Positions 1 to 8,238 are shown, numbered from the stretch's first letter. The stretch is DNA of 10,873 bases from an uncultured Clostridia bacterium (GCA_937893605.1 CALBGG010000011.1:1-10873); one strand, 5' to 3'. The notes: generated from the sequence alone by a model not told the origin. Numbers and translations: made by a program.

Positions 1-13
1 GCATTCGGGTTTT

Positions 14-90
14 TGGCACCCCCGGCGAGACTCGAACTCACTACCTTGCGCTTAGGAGGCGCACGCTCTATCCCGGTGAGCTACGGAGGC
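14..90 (-). tRNA. tRNA-Arg, anticodon CCU
   Basis: Read on the minus strand this 77-base stretch folds as a complete cloverleaf. The 5' arm GCCTCCG pairs with CGGGGGT, with G-T wobbles, and is followed by discriminator G and an encoded CCA at 14-16. The anticodon stem TGCGC/GCGCA closes the seven-base loop CTCCTAA, which puts anticodon CCT at 54-56 and so reads the arginine codon AGG. The T arm is GTGAG, loop TTCGAGT, CTCGC. A strong promoter lies just upstream at 102-130. Any terminator would be beyond the left edge, because only 13 bases remain after the CCA. Confidence 0.95.
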
Positions 91-101
91 ATAACGTATT
101 T

Positions 102-130
102 ATTTTAACCTATCCACCGCTAATTGTCAA
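102..130 (-). promoter_or_regulatory. Promoter of the tRNA-Arg gene
   Basis: On the minus strand a perfect -35 box TTGACA (125-130) and a -10 box TAAAAT (102-107, one mismatch to TATAAT) are separated by 17 bases. The predicted transcription start is about five bases before the mature tRNA 5' end at 90, so the 5' leader would be very short. This is a sigma-A/sigma-70-type promoter and one of the strongest in the window by consensus match. Confidence 0.8.
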
Positions 131-185
131 CACCGGCAGAATACATACGGTTTCTGAACTTTTTGTTACATCGGCATTGCATCTA

Positions 186-214
186 TTGACTTTGCCGGAA
201 AAAAAGCCGATAAT
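186..214 (+). promoter_or_regulatory. Promoter of the ABC exporter gene
   Basis: TTGACT (186-191) and GATAAT (209-214) each match the housekeeping hexamers at five of six positions and are 17 bases apart. The predicted start is near 221, about 30 bases before the ATG at 251. A GGAG ribosome binding site lies at about 238-241. The promoter is divergent from the tRNA promoter and separated from it by about 55 bases. I saw no convincing operator. Confidence 0.75.
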
Positions 215-250
215 TACTCCATTATACATTAAATACAGGAGAAGTGCTGA

Positions 251-3202
251 ATGCTCAAATTAAAAGGCATAACCAAGGACTATGCAGTCGGCGATGAAGC
301 GGTGCACGCGCTTAAGGGCATTGATCTTGAGTTCAGAAGATCCGAATTTGTCGCAGTGCTCGGCCACTCCGGCTGCGGCAAGACGACACTGCTGAACATC
401 ATAGGCGGTCTTGACCAGTATACGAGCGGAGACCTCATCATAAACGGCCGCTCGACAAAGGAGTACACGGACCGCGATTGGGACAGCTACAGAAATCACT
501 CGATCGGCTTTGTTTTTCAGTCATATAATCTCATCCCGCACCAGACAGTGCTCGCAAACGTTGAGCTTGCTCTCACGCTCTCGGGTGTGAATAAGGCAGA
601 AAGGCGTGAGAGAGCGGTAAAGGCACTCGAACAGGTAGGCCTCGGAGATCAACTCGGCAAAAATCCTAATCAGATGTCCGGAGGCCAGATGCAGCGAGTC
701 GCCATTGCCCGAGCTTTGGTAAACGACCCGGACATACTGCTGGCCGACGAACCTACAGGTGCGCTCGATTCGGAAACAAGCGTGCAGATCATGGAGATAC
801 TCAAGGAGATCTCCAAGGATAAGCTCATCATCATGGTTACGCACAATCCAGAGCTTGCCGACAGCTACGCATCACGCATTATAAGGCTTAAGGACGGCCT
901 TATAACCGGCGACAGCATGCCGTATGCGTCGCAGGACGATGAGGTATCCGAGCCTGTGCAGCGCAAGACCGCGATGAGCTACGTCACGGCGCTGTCGCTG
1001 TCGCTTAACAATCTCATGACTAAAAAGGGGCGCACTATACTGACGGCTTTCGCCGGCAGCATCGGCATAATAGGTATCGCGCTCATTCTTTCGATTTCAA
1101 CCGGCGTTAACAACTATATTGACCGCGTTCAGGAGGACACGCTGTCCTCCTACCCGATATCCATTCAAGCCGAATCGGTAGACATGTCCTCGCTTATGAC
1201 GACGCTCATGGGCATAAACTCCGAAAATGCGGAGAACAAGCACGATAAGGACGCCGTATACGGCAACACCATCATGTACGAGATGATGAATGCCATGACC
1301 AGCGCCGAGATACAGGAGAACAATATCACAGCCCTCAAGGTGTTTCTGGACGAGCAGATGAGCAAGGACTCAAAGCTCAGCCGCAACGCGACGAATGTGC
1401 AGTACACCTACAATCTTCCGATGAACCTGTACACCAAGGATTCCGACGGCAAGATCGTAAAGTCCGACGTTATGAGCCTGATGAGCAAAATGCGCGCCGG
1501 TGTCATCGGCGAGGATGCCGAGCAGTCTGTGAGTCAGTCGATGAACGACATGTTCTCATCATCGGGTATGAGCAGCACGCAAAGTCAGTTTGTCGTATGG
1601 CAGGAGATGCTGCCCGGAGACGACGGACTTATAAGCCCGATGCTGCAGGGGCAGTACGATGTGCTCTACGGCAGCTGGCCGCAGAATTACGATGAGGTCG
1701 TGCTCATCGTTGATGAGAATAACGAGGTCTCGGACATGGTGCTGTACGCGCTGGGGCTCAAATCCTCAAGCGACATGCTCTCTGCCATGACAGGCTACAT
1801 GAGCGGCAAGGAGGTCGACACGGCAAAGCTTGAAAGCTGGAGCTATGCCGATGTCTGCAAGAAGACCTTCAGCCTCATTCTCCCTGCCGACTGCTGGCAG
1901 AAGGATCCCGAGACGGGCGAATACAAAGATATAAGCAGCGACGAGCTAGGCCTCAAGACACTGTACTCCAACGGCATACAGCTCAAAATCGTCGGCGTTG
2001 TGCGCCAGAGTGCAGACGCAGTTACGGGCATGATGAACGGCGCCATTGGATATACTAACGCCCTGACAAAATACGTCGTCGAGCAGACGGCGCAGAAGCC
2101 CCTGGTAAAGCAGCAGCTTGAGGACTCAACACACGATGTCTTCACCGGGCTGCCGTTTAAGGAGACTGACAGAATTCTCTCCTCGGACGAGATAAAAAAA
2201 GCCGTGCAGGACTACTGTGCGGGCATAGATCAGGCAAAAAAAGCCGAGCTTTACATCGGCTACATGTCGCTTGCGCCGGATTCATACGTTGACTCCGTGA
2301 TCGACGAGCAGCTCAATGGCGTATCGCGCGAAGACATTGAAAAGAAAGTCGTTGAAAACTACCCCGAGTACGCCGATATGCTCAGCGCCATGGACGATGA
2401 CACCCTGATGAGCTACATGCGCGAGATGATGACCGAGCAGGTAAAGAAGGCTTATGCCGATGAGGTTAAAGCGCAGTTGAGCCAGCTCTCGACCGCCTCC
2501 CTGGCCGAGGCCTTTGACAACTGCTATATCACCGACGCGGGCTACAAGCTTATTTACGACGAGCTTATGCCGGAGACCTTTTCAAGTTCGAGCTATGAAA
2601 AAAATCTGCGCACGCTCGGATATGTCGACCTCGATTCCCCCTCAGGCGTGAATATCTACGTTTCAACCTTCGCGGCAAAGGACGCCGTTGCCGAGGTAAT
2701 TGAGGACTATAACTCGACAGTCGATCCAGAGGATCAGATAAGCTACACTGATTACGTTGCGCTCATCATGAGCTCGGTTACAACCATCGTCGACATCATC
2801 TCATATGTTCTCATAGCATTTGTTGCAATAAGTCTCGTTGTTTCGAGTATAATGATCGGCATCATAACCTATATAAGCGTACTTGAGCGTACTAAGGAGA
2901 TCGGAATACTGCGTGCCATCGGTGCTTCAAAGAAGGATATATCCCGCGTGTTTAACGCCGAGACCGTCATTGTCGGCTTTGGGGCCGGGCTAATGGGCAT
3001 ACTGGCAACGATACTGCTGTGCATCCCGATAAACGCCATCGTCCATCATCTGACGGGCATTTACTCCATTAACGCGGTGCTGCCTCCGCTGGCCGCCATA
3101 GCGCTTATCGCCATCAGCATGCTGCTGACGGTCGTTGCAGGGCTTATTCCCTCGCGTGTCGCGGCAAATAAAGACCCCGTCGTCGCGCTGCGAACCGAAT
3201 AA
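251..3202 (+). CDS. MacB/FtsX-type ABC exporter, fused ATPase and permease
   Basis: This 983-residue protein joins an ABC ATPase to an FtsX-family permease in one chain. The ATPase (about 1-225) is of the MacB/LolD type. It has Walker A GHSGCGKT (38-45), Q-loop Gln90, signature SGGQ (143-146), Walker B ILLADE (162-167), an ALD D-loop (171-173) and switch His198. A first membrane segment lies near 262-284. An extracellular domain of about 555 residues follows, far larger than in typical MacB. The C-terminal FtsX block (about 842-983) has three membrane segments and the motif ERTKEIGILRAIGA (879-892). Proteins of this topology usually act as dimers that export, or mechanically drive, substrates outside the membrane. 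The substrate here is unknown. The start is supported by a GGAG site about 10 bases upstream. The gene appears monocistronic and no partner gene is adjacent. Residues 312-517 are strikingly Met-rich. Confidence 0.92.
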   Translation: MLKLKGITKDYAVGDEAVHALKGIDLEFRRSEFVAVLGHSGCGKTTLLNIIGGLDQYTSGDLIINGRSTKEYTDRDWDSYRNHSIGFVFQSYNLIPHQTVLANVELALTLSGVNKAERRERAVKALEQVGLGDQLGKNPNQMSGGQMQRVAIARALVNDPDILLADEPTGALDSETSVQIMEILKEISKDKLIIMVTHNPELADSYASRIIRLKDGLITGDSMPYASQDDEVSEPVQRKTAMSYVTALSLSLNNLMTKKGRTILTAFAGSIGIIGIALILSISTGVNNYIDRVQEDTLSSYPISIQAESVDMSSLMTTLMGINSENAENKHDKDAVYGNTIMYEMMNAMTSAEIQENNITALKVFLDEQMSKDSKLSRNATNVQYTYNLPMNLYTKDSDGKIVKSDVMSLMSKMRAGVIGEDAEQSVSQSMNDMFSSSGMSSTQSQFVVWQEMLPGDDGLISPMLQGQYDVLYGSWPQNYDEVVLIVDENNEVSDMVLYALGLKSSSDMLSAMTGYMSGKEVDTAKLESWSYADVCKKTFSLILPADCWQKDPETGEYKDISSDELGLKTLYSNGIQLKIVGVVRQSADAVTGMMNGAIGYTNALTKYVVEQTAQKPLVKQQLEDSTHDVFTGLPFKETDRILSSDEIKKAVQDYCAGIDQAKKAELYIGYMSLAPDSYVDSVIDEQLNGVSREDIEKKVVENYPEYADMLSAMDDDTLMSYMREMMTEQVKKAYADEVKAQLSQLSTASLAEAFDNCYITDAGYKLIYDELMPETFSSSSYEKNLRTLGYVDLDSPSGVNIYVSTFAAKDAVAEVIEDYNSTVDPEDQISYTDYVALIMSSVTTIVDIISYVLIAFVAISLVVSSIMIGIITYISVLERTKEIGILRAIGASKKDISRVFNAETVIVGFGAGLMGILATILLCIPINAIVHHLTGIYSINAVLPPLAAIALIAISMLLTVVAGLIPSRVAANKDPVVALRTE

Positions 3203-3205
3203 AAC

Positions 3206-3239
3206 CCAAAAGCACGTTTTGAGTGAAACGTGCTTTTGG
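3206..3239. terminator. Hairpin 1 between convergent genes
   Basis: A 14-base perfect inverted repeat (3206-3219 with 3226-3239) encloses a six-base loop. It begins four bases after the ABC stop codon. Neither strand has a long T-run directly after the stem: GC-ATAT follows on plus and GTTTTATT on minus. It may therefore act as a weak or back-up terminator, or protect the mRNA 3' end. Confidence 0.6.
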
Positions 3240-3246
3240 CATATAA

Positions 3247-3274
3247 AAAAGCCACACCTCTCGGTGTGGCTTTT
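3247..3274. terminator. Bidirectional Rho-independent terminator
   Basis: AAAAGCCACACC pairs perfectly with GGTGTGGCTTTT around a TCTC loop. On the minus strand the stem is followed by TTTTTTATAT, and it starts only four bases after the atpC stop, so it is the expected end of the ATP synthase operon. On the plus strand it is followed by TTTTAAATTT and would also stop read-through from the ABC gene. Confidence 0.88.
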
Positions 3275-3278
3275 AAAT

Positions 3279-3689
3279 TTACTTATGAAGCAAAGTGTAC
3301 GCCTTTTCGCGGGCAATGGCACGCCGGAGAGACAGCTCTGCACGCTTCATATCCGTATCGGCGGCGTGGCTCTCTATGCGCTGACGGGCTCTGCGCTCGG
3401 ATGCCTGAGCACGGGCCAGGTCAATGCTCTCTGCCCTTTCCGCCGTGCGTGCAAGCAGGATGACCTCGTTATCGGCCACACTCAGCACTCCGCCGCTTAT
3501 CGCGGCGAAGTGATCCGCGCCCTCGGAAACATACTTGACAACGCCTTCCTTGAGCGCACCTATCATCGGCGCGTGATCGGCCAATACTCCGACGTCGCCG
3601 TCGGAAAGCGGGATGAGTGCATAGCTTGCCATCGAGTCGCATACAACGCCCTCGGCCGTCGCGATCTGAAAATGGATCCTGTCTGCCAT
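3279..3689 (-). CDS. atpC: F1 ATP synthase epsilon subunit
   Basis: Epsilon is part of the central stalk of F1. It binds gamma and the c-ring and, in many bacteria, inhibits ATP hydrolysis. The protein is 136 residues, normal for the family. Residues 1-85 form the beta-sandwich domain with the conserved stretch GVLADHAP (34-41). Residues 88-136 form the C-terminal helical hairpin. The sequence IDLARA (89-94) matches the I(L)DxxRA ATP-binding motif known from Bacillus PS3 epsilon, so ATP-sensitive inhibition is plausible (inference). It starts six bases after the atpD stop, with only a weak AGGT ribosome site inside the end of atpD, which suggests translational coupling. It is the last gene of the operon, with a terminator directly after. 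Confidence 0.95.
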   Translation of the reverse strand: MADRIHFQIATAEGVVCDSMASYALIPLSDGDVGVLADHAPMIGALKEGVVKYVSEGADHFAAISGGVLSVADNEVILLARTAERAESIDLARAQASERRARQRIESHAADTDMKRAELSLRRAIAREKAYTLLHK

Positions 3690-3695
3690 GGCGCT

Positions 3696-5084
3696 TTACC
3701 TGAACTGATCGCGCTTTGCGAGCACTTCGTCAATCGTTCCGCACATAAGGAACGCCTGTTCGGGAAAATCGTCGCAGTCGCCGCCCAAAATGGCCTGGAA
3801 GCCGCGGATTGTATCCTCCATCTTTACATACGCGCCCTTGACGCCGGTGAAATTCTCCGCAACGTGGAACGGCTGCGAAAGGAAGCGCTGTATCCTTCTT
3901 GCGCGGTTGACCGTCGCCTTATCCTCAACACTCAGCTCGTCCATACCGAGGACTGCAATTATATCCTGCAGCTCTTTATACTTTTGAAGCACCTCCTGAA
4001 CCGCACGCGCGGTCTCGTAATGCTCCTTACCCAGGATACCCGGTTCGAGTATTCTCGAGGTTGACTCCAGAGGATCAACCGCGGGATAAATGCCGAGCTC
4101 GGATATGCTTCGCGACAGAACGGTCGTCGCGTCAAGGTGAGCAAACGCAGTTGCGGGAGCGGGGTCGGTAAGGTCGTCGGCCGGAACGTAGATCGCCTGA
4201 ACCGAGGTAACTGAGCCGTTGCGCGTGGAGGTTATACGCTCCTGCAAAGAGCCCATCTCGGTAGCCAGCGTCGGCTGATAGCCGACGGCGGAGGGCATGC
4301 GTCCAAGCAGCGCCGATACCTCGGATCCTGCCTGTGTGAATCTGAATATATTGTCGATAAACAGCAGAACGTCCTGGCCGGACTCGTCACGGAAGTTTTC
4401 CGCGATAGTAAGACCGGACAAAGGAACGCGCAGGCGCGCTCCGGGCGGCTCGTTCATCTGGCCGAACACAAGCGCCGTCTTATTTATAACGCCAGATTCG
4501 TTCATCTCGTGCCAAAGGTCGTTACCCTCACGGCTGCGCTCGCCGACGCCGGCGAACACGGAGTAGCCGCCGTGCTCGTATGCAACGTTACGGATAAGTT
4601 CCATTATCAGTACCGTCTTACCGACACCCGCGCCGCCGAACAGGCCAACCTTGCCGCCCTTCGAGTACGGTGCAAGCAGATCGACAACCTTTATACCGGT
4701 CTCGAGCAGTTCGGTCGACGGGGCTATATCCGTAAACGCCGGAGCCTCACGGTGAATGGGCATGTATTCCTCGGCGTTGACAGGCCCCTTACCGTCAATA
4801 GGCTCGCCGACGACGTTGAACATACGTCCCAGAGTTGCTTTGCCGACAGGCATTTTTATCGGTGCGCCCGTGTCGACTGCCATGCAGCCGCGTGACAGAC
4901 CGTCGGTCGAAAACAGTGAAACACATCTTACACTGTTATCACCTATCTGCTGCACCGCCTCCATGACGATCTTGCGATCCTTGAGCTTTACCTCGATCGC
5001 ATTGTAGATATCCGGCATTTTGCCGGAGGGAAACTGGACATCGACTACAGGGCCTATTACCCTTCGGATTATTCCGTTTTCCAT
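3696..5084 (-). CDS. atpD: F1 ATP synthase beta subunit (catalytic)
   Basis: Beta carries the three catalytic nucleotide sites of F1. At 462 residues it is full length. Visible elements are Walker A GGAGVGKT (150-157), the catalytic Glu182 in GERSREGND, Walker B Asp244 in LFIDN, the adenine-site Tyr333 in GIYPAVDPLESTSR, and the lever loop near 382-388. That loop reads DELSVED instead of the usual DELSEED, so one acidic residue is replaced by Val. The ATG is preceded by AGGAGGT at a good distance. The gap from atpG is 25 bases, consistent with one transcript. Nothing suggests loss of activity. Confidence 0.98.
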   Translation of the reverse strand: MENGIIRRVIGPVVDVQFPSGKMPDIYNAIEVKLKDRKIVMEAVQQIGDNSVRCVSLFSTDGLSRGCMAVDTGAPIKMPVGKATLGRMFNVVGEPIDGKGPVNAEEYMPIHREAPAFTDIAPSTELLETGIKVVDLLAPYSKGGKVGLFGGAGVGKTVLIMELIRNVAYEHGGYSVFAGVGERSREGNDLWHEMNESGVINKTALVFGQMNEPPGARLRVPLSGLTIAENFRDESGQDVLLFIDNIFRFTQAGSEVSALLGRMPSAVGYQPTLATEMGSLQERITSTRNGSVTSVQAIYVPADDLTDPAPATAFAHLDATTVLSRSISELGIYPAVDPLESTSRILEPGILGKEHYETARAVQEVLQKYKELQDIIAVLGMDELSVEDKATVNRARRIQRFLSQPFHVAENFTGVKGAYVKMEDTIRGFQAILGGDCDDFPEQAFLMCGTIDEVLAKRDQFR

Positions 5085-5109
5085 TCATTTACCTCCTAAA
5101 ATTGAGGGA

Positions 5110-5976
5110 TTACTTTTTCTTCTTAAGCGCTGCGGCGCCGCCGACGATCTCGGTGATCTCGGTCGTGATGGCCGCCTGGCGCGCACGGTTGAGCTTGAGG
5201 TCGAGCTCCGCAATGAGGCTCTTTGTGCTGTCGGACGCGGCGGTCATAGCCGTCATGCGCGCCGAGTGCTCGCCGCACTTTGCGTCGAGCATAACGCTCA
5301 TTATCTTATTATTGAGATAAAGCTGCATGACGCTTTCAAGAACGCTGCCCGGGTCGGGTTCGAATATGAATATTCTGCCCATTCCCTTTTGCTCGCTTTT
5401 TTCCGGAACTGCCGGAAGATACTGAACCTCCGTCGGATCCTGGCGCAGAGCCGTGACATAGTGCTGATAGATAAGATGCACTTCGTCATACTCGCCTTTT
5501 GTATACAAGCTCTTGAGATAGTCCGCTACCTCCAGCGCCTCGTCCATGTTCGGCGTATCGCTCAGCTCGGAAAACGTCCTTACAACGTTAAGTCTGCTGT
5601 TTTTCAGCACATCCTTGCCCCAGCGGCCGCATATGACAAGTCCGTAGTCCTTACCCGCCTGCTTTATAACGGAGTTTGCGTAGTGCAGGATCGAGCTGTT
5701 ATACGCTCCGCAAAGGCCGCGGTTGCCCACAAAAAGAACGTAGCACACCTTTTTTAGCTCTTTATGAGGCTTTATGAAGCGGTTTTCCAGCCCTGATGAG
5801 GCAGACAGCAGCGTGTCCATGACCTCCTGACTCTTTTCCGAGAAGGGACGCATGGCCTGCATACTGCTCTGCGTCCTGCGCAGCTTCGACACCGCGACCA
5901 TCTTCATGGCCTTGGTTATCTGCTCGGTATTTTTCACGCTCTTTATGCGCGTGCGTATCGCCCGCATATTAGCCAT
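5110..5976 (-). CDS. atpG: F1 ATP synthase gamma subunit (rotor shaft)
   Basis: Gamma is the rotating shaft inside the alpha3-beta3 head. The 288-residue protein has the family's N-terminal helix (MANMRAIRTRIKSVKNTEQ, then ITKAMKMVA) and C-terminal helix (about 244-288, with ELDLKLNRARQAAITTEITEI). These two pair as the antiparallel coiled-coil shaft. The central Rossmann-like part contains VGNRGLCGAYN. It ends in four lysines. The start is an ATG behind a GGGGAGGGG-rich ribosome site, 24 bases after the stop of the fused alpha gene. Length and motifs are ordinary for a bacterial gamma subunit. Confidence 0.96.
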   Translation of the reverse strand: MANMRAIRTRIKSVKNTEQITKAMKMVAVSKLRRTQSSMQAMRPFSEKSQEVMDTLLSASSGLENRFIKPHKELKKVCYVLFVGNRGLCGAYNSSILHYANSVIKQAGKDYGLVICGRWGKDVLKNSRLNVVRTFSELSDTPNMDEALEVADYLKSLYTKGEYDEVHLIYQHYVTALRQDPTEVQYLPAVPEKSEQKGMGRIFIFEPDPGSVLESVMQLYLNNKIMSVMLDAKCGEHSARMTAMTAASDSTKSLIAELDLKLNRARQAAITTEITEIVGGAAALKKKK

Positions 5977-6000
5977 TTATGCCCCTCCCCTCTTTGTTTC

Positions 6001-8238
6001 TCAAAAAGTCTTCTTGAAGTTTACGATACATTCTTTAAGCTTTTCCTGCTGCTCGGCGCTCAGCTTCTTGCCGCTGAGCACTTCATCCTGAAATTCAGGA
6101 TAGCTGCGGTTTACATAATCTATAAGCTCGGACTCGAAGCGTGCGATATCCGAAAGCTCCAGATCGTCTGCGTAGCCCTCGGAGACTGCGAAGATAGCAA
6201 TTACCTGATCGGCCGCACTCATAGGAGCATACTGACCCTGCTTGAGGACCTCGGTCATGCGTGCGCCGCGATGCAGCGTATCGCGTGTGGATTTATCAAG
6301 ATCGGAGCCGAACTGTGCAAACGATGCAAGCTCGCGGTACTGAGCGAGATCGACACGCAGACGGCCTGCGACCTGCTTCATCGCGCCGAGCTGGGCTGCG
6401 CCGCCGACACGAGATACCGACAGGCCGACGTTTATTGCGGGGCGCACACCGGAGTGGAACAGATCGCTTTCGAGGAATATCTGTCCGTCGGTGATGGAAA
6501 TGACATTTGTCGGGATATATGCCGAGATATCTCCCGCCTGCGTCTCGATAATGGGCAGTGCGGTCATGCTGCCGCCGCCGGCATCATCACTCAGTCGCGC
6601 CGCACGCTCAAGAAGTCTGGAGTGCAGGTAGAAAACGTCGCCGGGGTATGCTTCGCGTCCGGGCGGTCTCTGAAGCAGCAGAGAAAGCTCGCGGTAAGCG
6701 GTGGCCTGCTTGCTCAGGTCATCATATATAATGAGGACATCCTTGCCCTTGTACATGAAGTATTCGCCCATTGCAGCGCCCGCGTAAGGCGCTATGTACA
6801 GCATCGGGGCGGGCTCGGCGGCCGTTGCGGAAACTACGATGGTGTAATCCATAGCGCCGTGGCTGCGAAGCTTTTCAACAACGCCGGCAACGGTCGATTC
6901 CTTCTGACCGATGGCGACGTAGATGCAGATAACGTCCTTGCCCTTCTGGTTTATGATAGTGTCAAGCGCTATTGCGGTCTTGCCGGTCTGACGGTCACCG
7001 ATGATAAGCTCTCGCTGGCCGCGGCCGATAGGCACGAGCGCGTCGATGGCCTTGAGTCCTGTCTGCATGGGCACGGAGACAGGCTGTCTTGCAAGCACGC
7101 TCGGTGCCGGGCTCTCGACCGGACGGAAGGAGTCGCTCTTGATGGGACCCTTGCCGTCGATGGGGCTGCCCATAGCGTCGACCACGCGTCCGATAAGAGC
7201 TTCGCCGACGGGAACCTCGACAATACGGCCGGTGCGGCGAACGCTGTCGCCCTCCTGCAGATGGCCGAACGGTCCGAGCAGGACGACGCCGACATTGTTC
7301 TTGTCCAGATCCTGTACCATGCCCTTGAGTCCGCCGGGGAACTCGAGCATCTCGCCCGCCATAACGTCGGCAAGGCCGGATACGCGGCAGATACCGTCGC
7401 CGAGGGTGAGCACCTCGCCGGTCTGGAACACGTCTATATCGCCGTTTACCTTCTCAAGCTGCTGCTTGATGCCGTCGGCGATAGATCTCATCTGGCTGTC
7501 GCTCTGACGGGTGTTGTCTTCAACATCCTGGCTAAGCCTGTCGAGCGTGTGCGCGAGTGTGCCGTCATACACGGTATCGCCCACCTGCATTCGTACGCCG
7601 CCTATCACGTCCGTATCGACCTCATTATGGCATGAGATAAAGGTCTCGCATATGATCTGCGTGAGCTTCTTCATTTCTTCGTCGCTCAGCGGCTGCGCGC
7701 TCTTTATTGAAATGTCAAGTTTTTTCAGTTCATTCATATTCAAAATGTCACTCGGCATTGCCGATACCAATTCTTTTATTTGTTCTATAAACTTATCGTT
7801 CAGCGCCTGCTTGGAGTTCTCAAAGTTGCCGCTGCGAAGTACATCGGCCGTTATCTCCGCCACTCGGCGAACGGCGTCCGATGACACCCTGTCGCGCATC
7901 TGAGCCATGAGCTGGTCTTCGCTCTTTTCCGCGTTTGCGATGAGGCTTTTCGCTTCCTCCTCACCGGAGGCTGCTATTGCCTCGCCGTCGGCCTTGGCCC
8001 GGGCTTCGGCATCATTGAGAAGCTGCTGCTTGCGCTCTTCATTCTCGGCTCGGGCTTTGTCGATATCCTCGCCGAGGGCTTTGGCCTGAGCCTTGGCTTT
8101 CTCGGAGCTTTCTATATCCTCGCCTATACCGCGTCTGCGGCTGCCGAACATCTTGTCGAAAAGATTCATCTTCCGGCAGATAAAATACAGAGCGCCAAAC
8201 AGTATGATAAAGTTAACTATCTTCCATAAGATTTCCAC
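6001..8238 (-). CDS. Fused ATP synthase b'-delta-alpha subunit
   Basis: One uninterrupted 745-residue frame joins three ATP synthase parts. Residues 4-24 are a hydrophobic membrane anchor. Residues 38-117 are charged, Ala/Glu/Lys-rich coiled coil, and with 118-165 resemble the rest of a b-type stalk subunit. Residues about 172-238 match the C-terminal domain of delta/OSCP (SAQPLSDEE at 180-188; VDTDVIGGVRMQVGD at 207-221). Residues 250-745 are a complete alpha subunit, with the RSIADGIKQQ N-terminal helix, Walker A GDRQTGKT (414-421) and arginine finger Arg610 in SVSRVGGAAQ. The start is GTG, with AGGAGG 12 bases upstream. The gene occupies the place of atpH and atpA, and no separate copy of either is present. 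Alpha is normally present three times per enzyme and delta once, so the fusion implies either three tethered stalk units or release of alpha. The domain assignments are firm for alpha, good for the delta C-domain, and moderate for b'. Confidence 0.93.
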   Translation of the reverse strand: MEILWKIVNFIILFGALYFICRKMNLFDKMFGSRRRGIGEDIESSEKAKAQAKALGEDIDKARAENEERKQQLLNDAEARAKADGEAIAASGEEEAKSLIANAEKSEDQLMAQMRDRVSSDAVRRVAEITADVLRSGNFENSKQALNDKFIEQIKELVSAMPSDILNMNELKKLDISIKSAQPLSDEEMKKLTQIICETFISCHNEVDTDVIGGVRMQVGDTVYDGTLAHTLDRLSQDVEDNTRQSDSQMRSIADGIKQQLEKVNGDIDVFQTGEVLTLGDGICRVSGLADVMAGEMLEFPGGLKGMVQDLDKNNVGVVLLGPFGHLQEGDSVRRTGRIVEVPVGEALIGRVVDAMGSPIDGKGPIKSDSFRPVESPAPSVLARQPVSVPMQTGLKAIDALVPIGRGQRELIIGDRQTGKTAIALDTIINQKGKDVICIYVAIGQKESTVAGVVEKLRSHGAMDYTIVVSATAAEPAPMLYIAPYAGAAMGEYFMYKGKDVLIIYDDLSKQATAYRELSLLLQRPPGREAYPGDVFYLHSRLLERAARLSDDAGGGSMTALPIIETQAGDISAYIPTNVISITDGQIFLESDLFHSGVRPAINVGLSVSRVGGAAQLGAMKQVAGRLRVDLAQYRELASFAQFGSDLDKSTRDTLHRGARMTEVLKQGQYAPMSAADQVIAIFAVSEGYADDLELSDIARFESELIDYVNRSYPEFQDEVLSGKKLSAEQQEKLKECIVNFKKTF

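Noticed and set aside
3135..4064. 309-codon plus-strand frame spanning the end of the ABC gene, both hairpins, atpC and part of atpD
   Set aside because: It runs through the two terminator hairpins and antisense to two conserved ATP synthase genes, so it is a chance frame.
7480..7560. Fusion as a simple sequencing frameshift or lost stop codon
   Set aside because: The frame stays open through a linker of sensible composition, and both flanking domains are intact and in frame. The delta N-domain loss is a second, independent change that one base error would not explain. It cannot be fully excluded without reads.
6271..7635. Long open frame of 454 codons on the plus strand opposite the alpha region
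   Set aside because: It is fully antisense to a conserved alpha subunit. Its translation shows no recognisable domain, and no promoter or ribosome site precedes it. Long antisense frames are common opposite GC-rich conserved genes.
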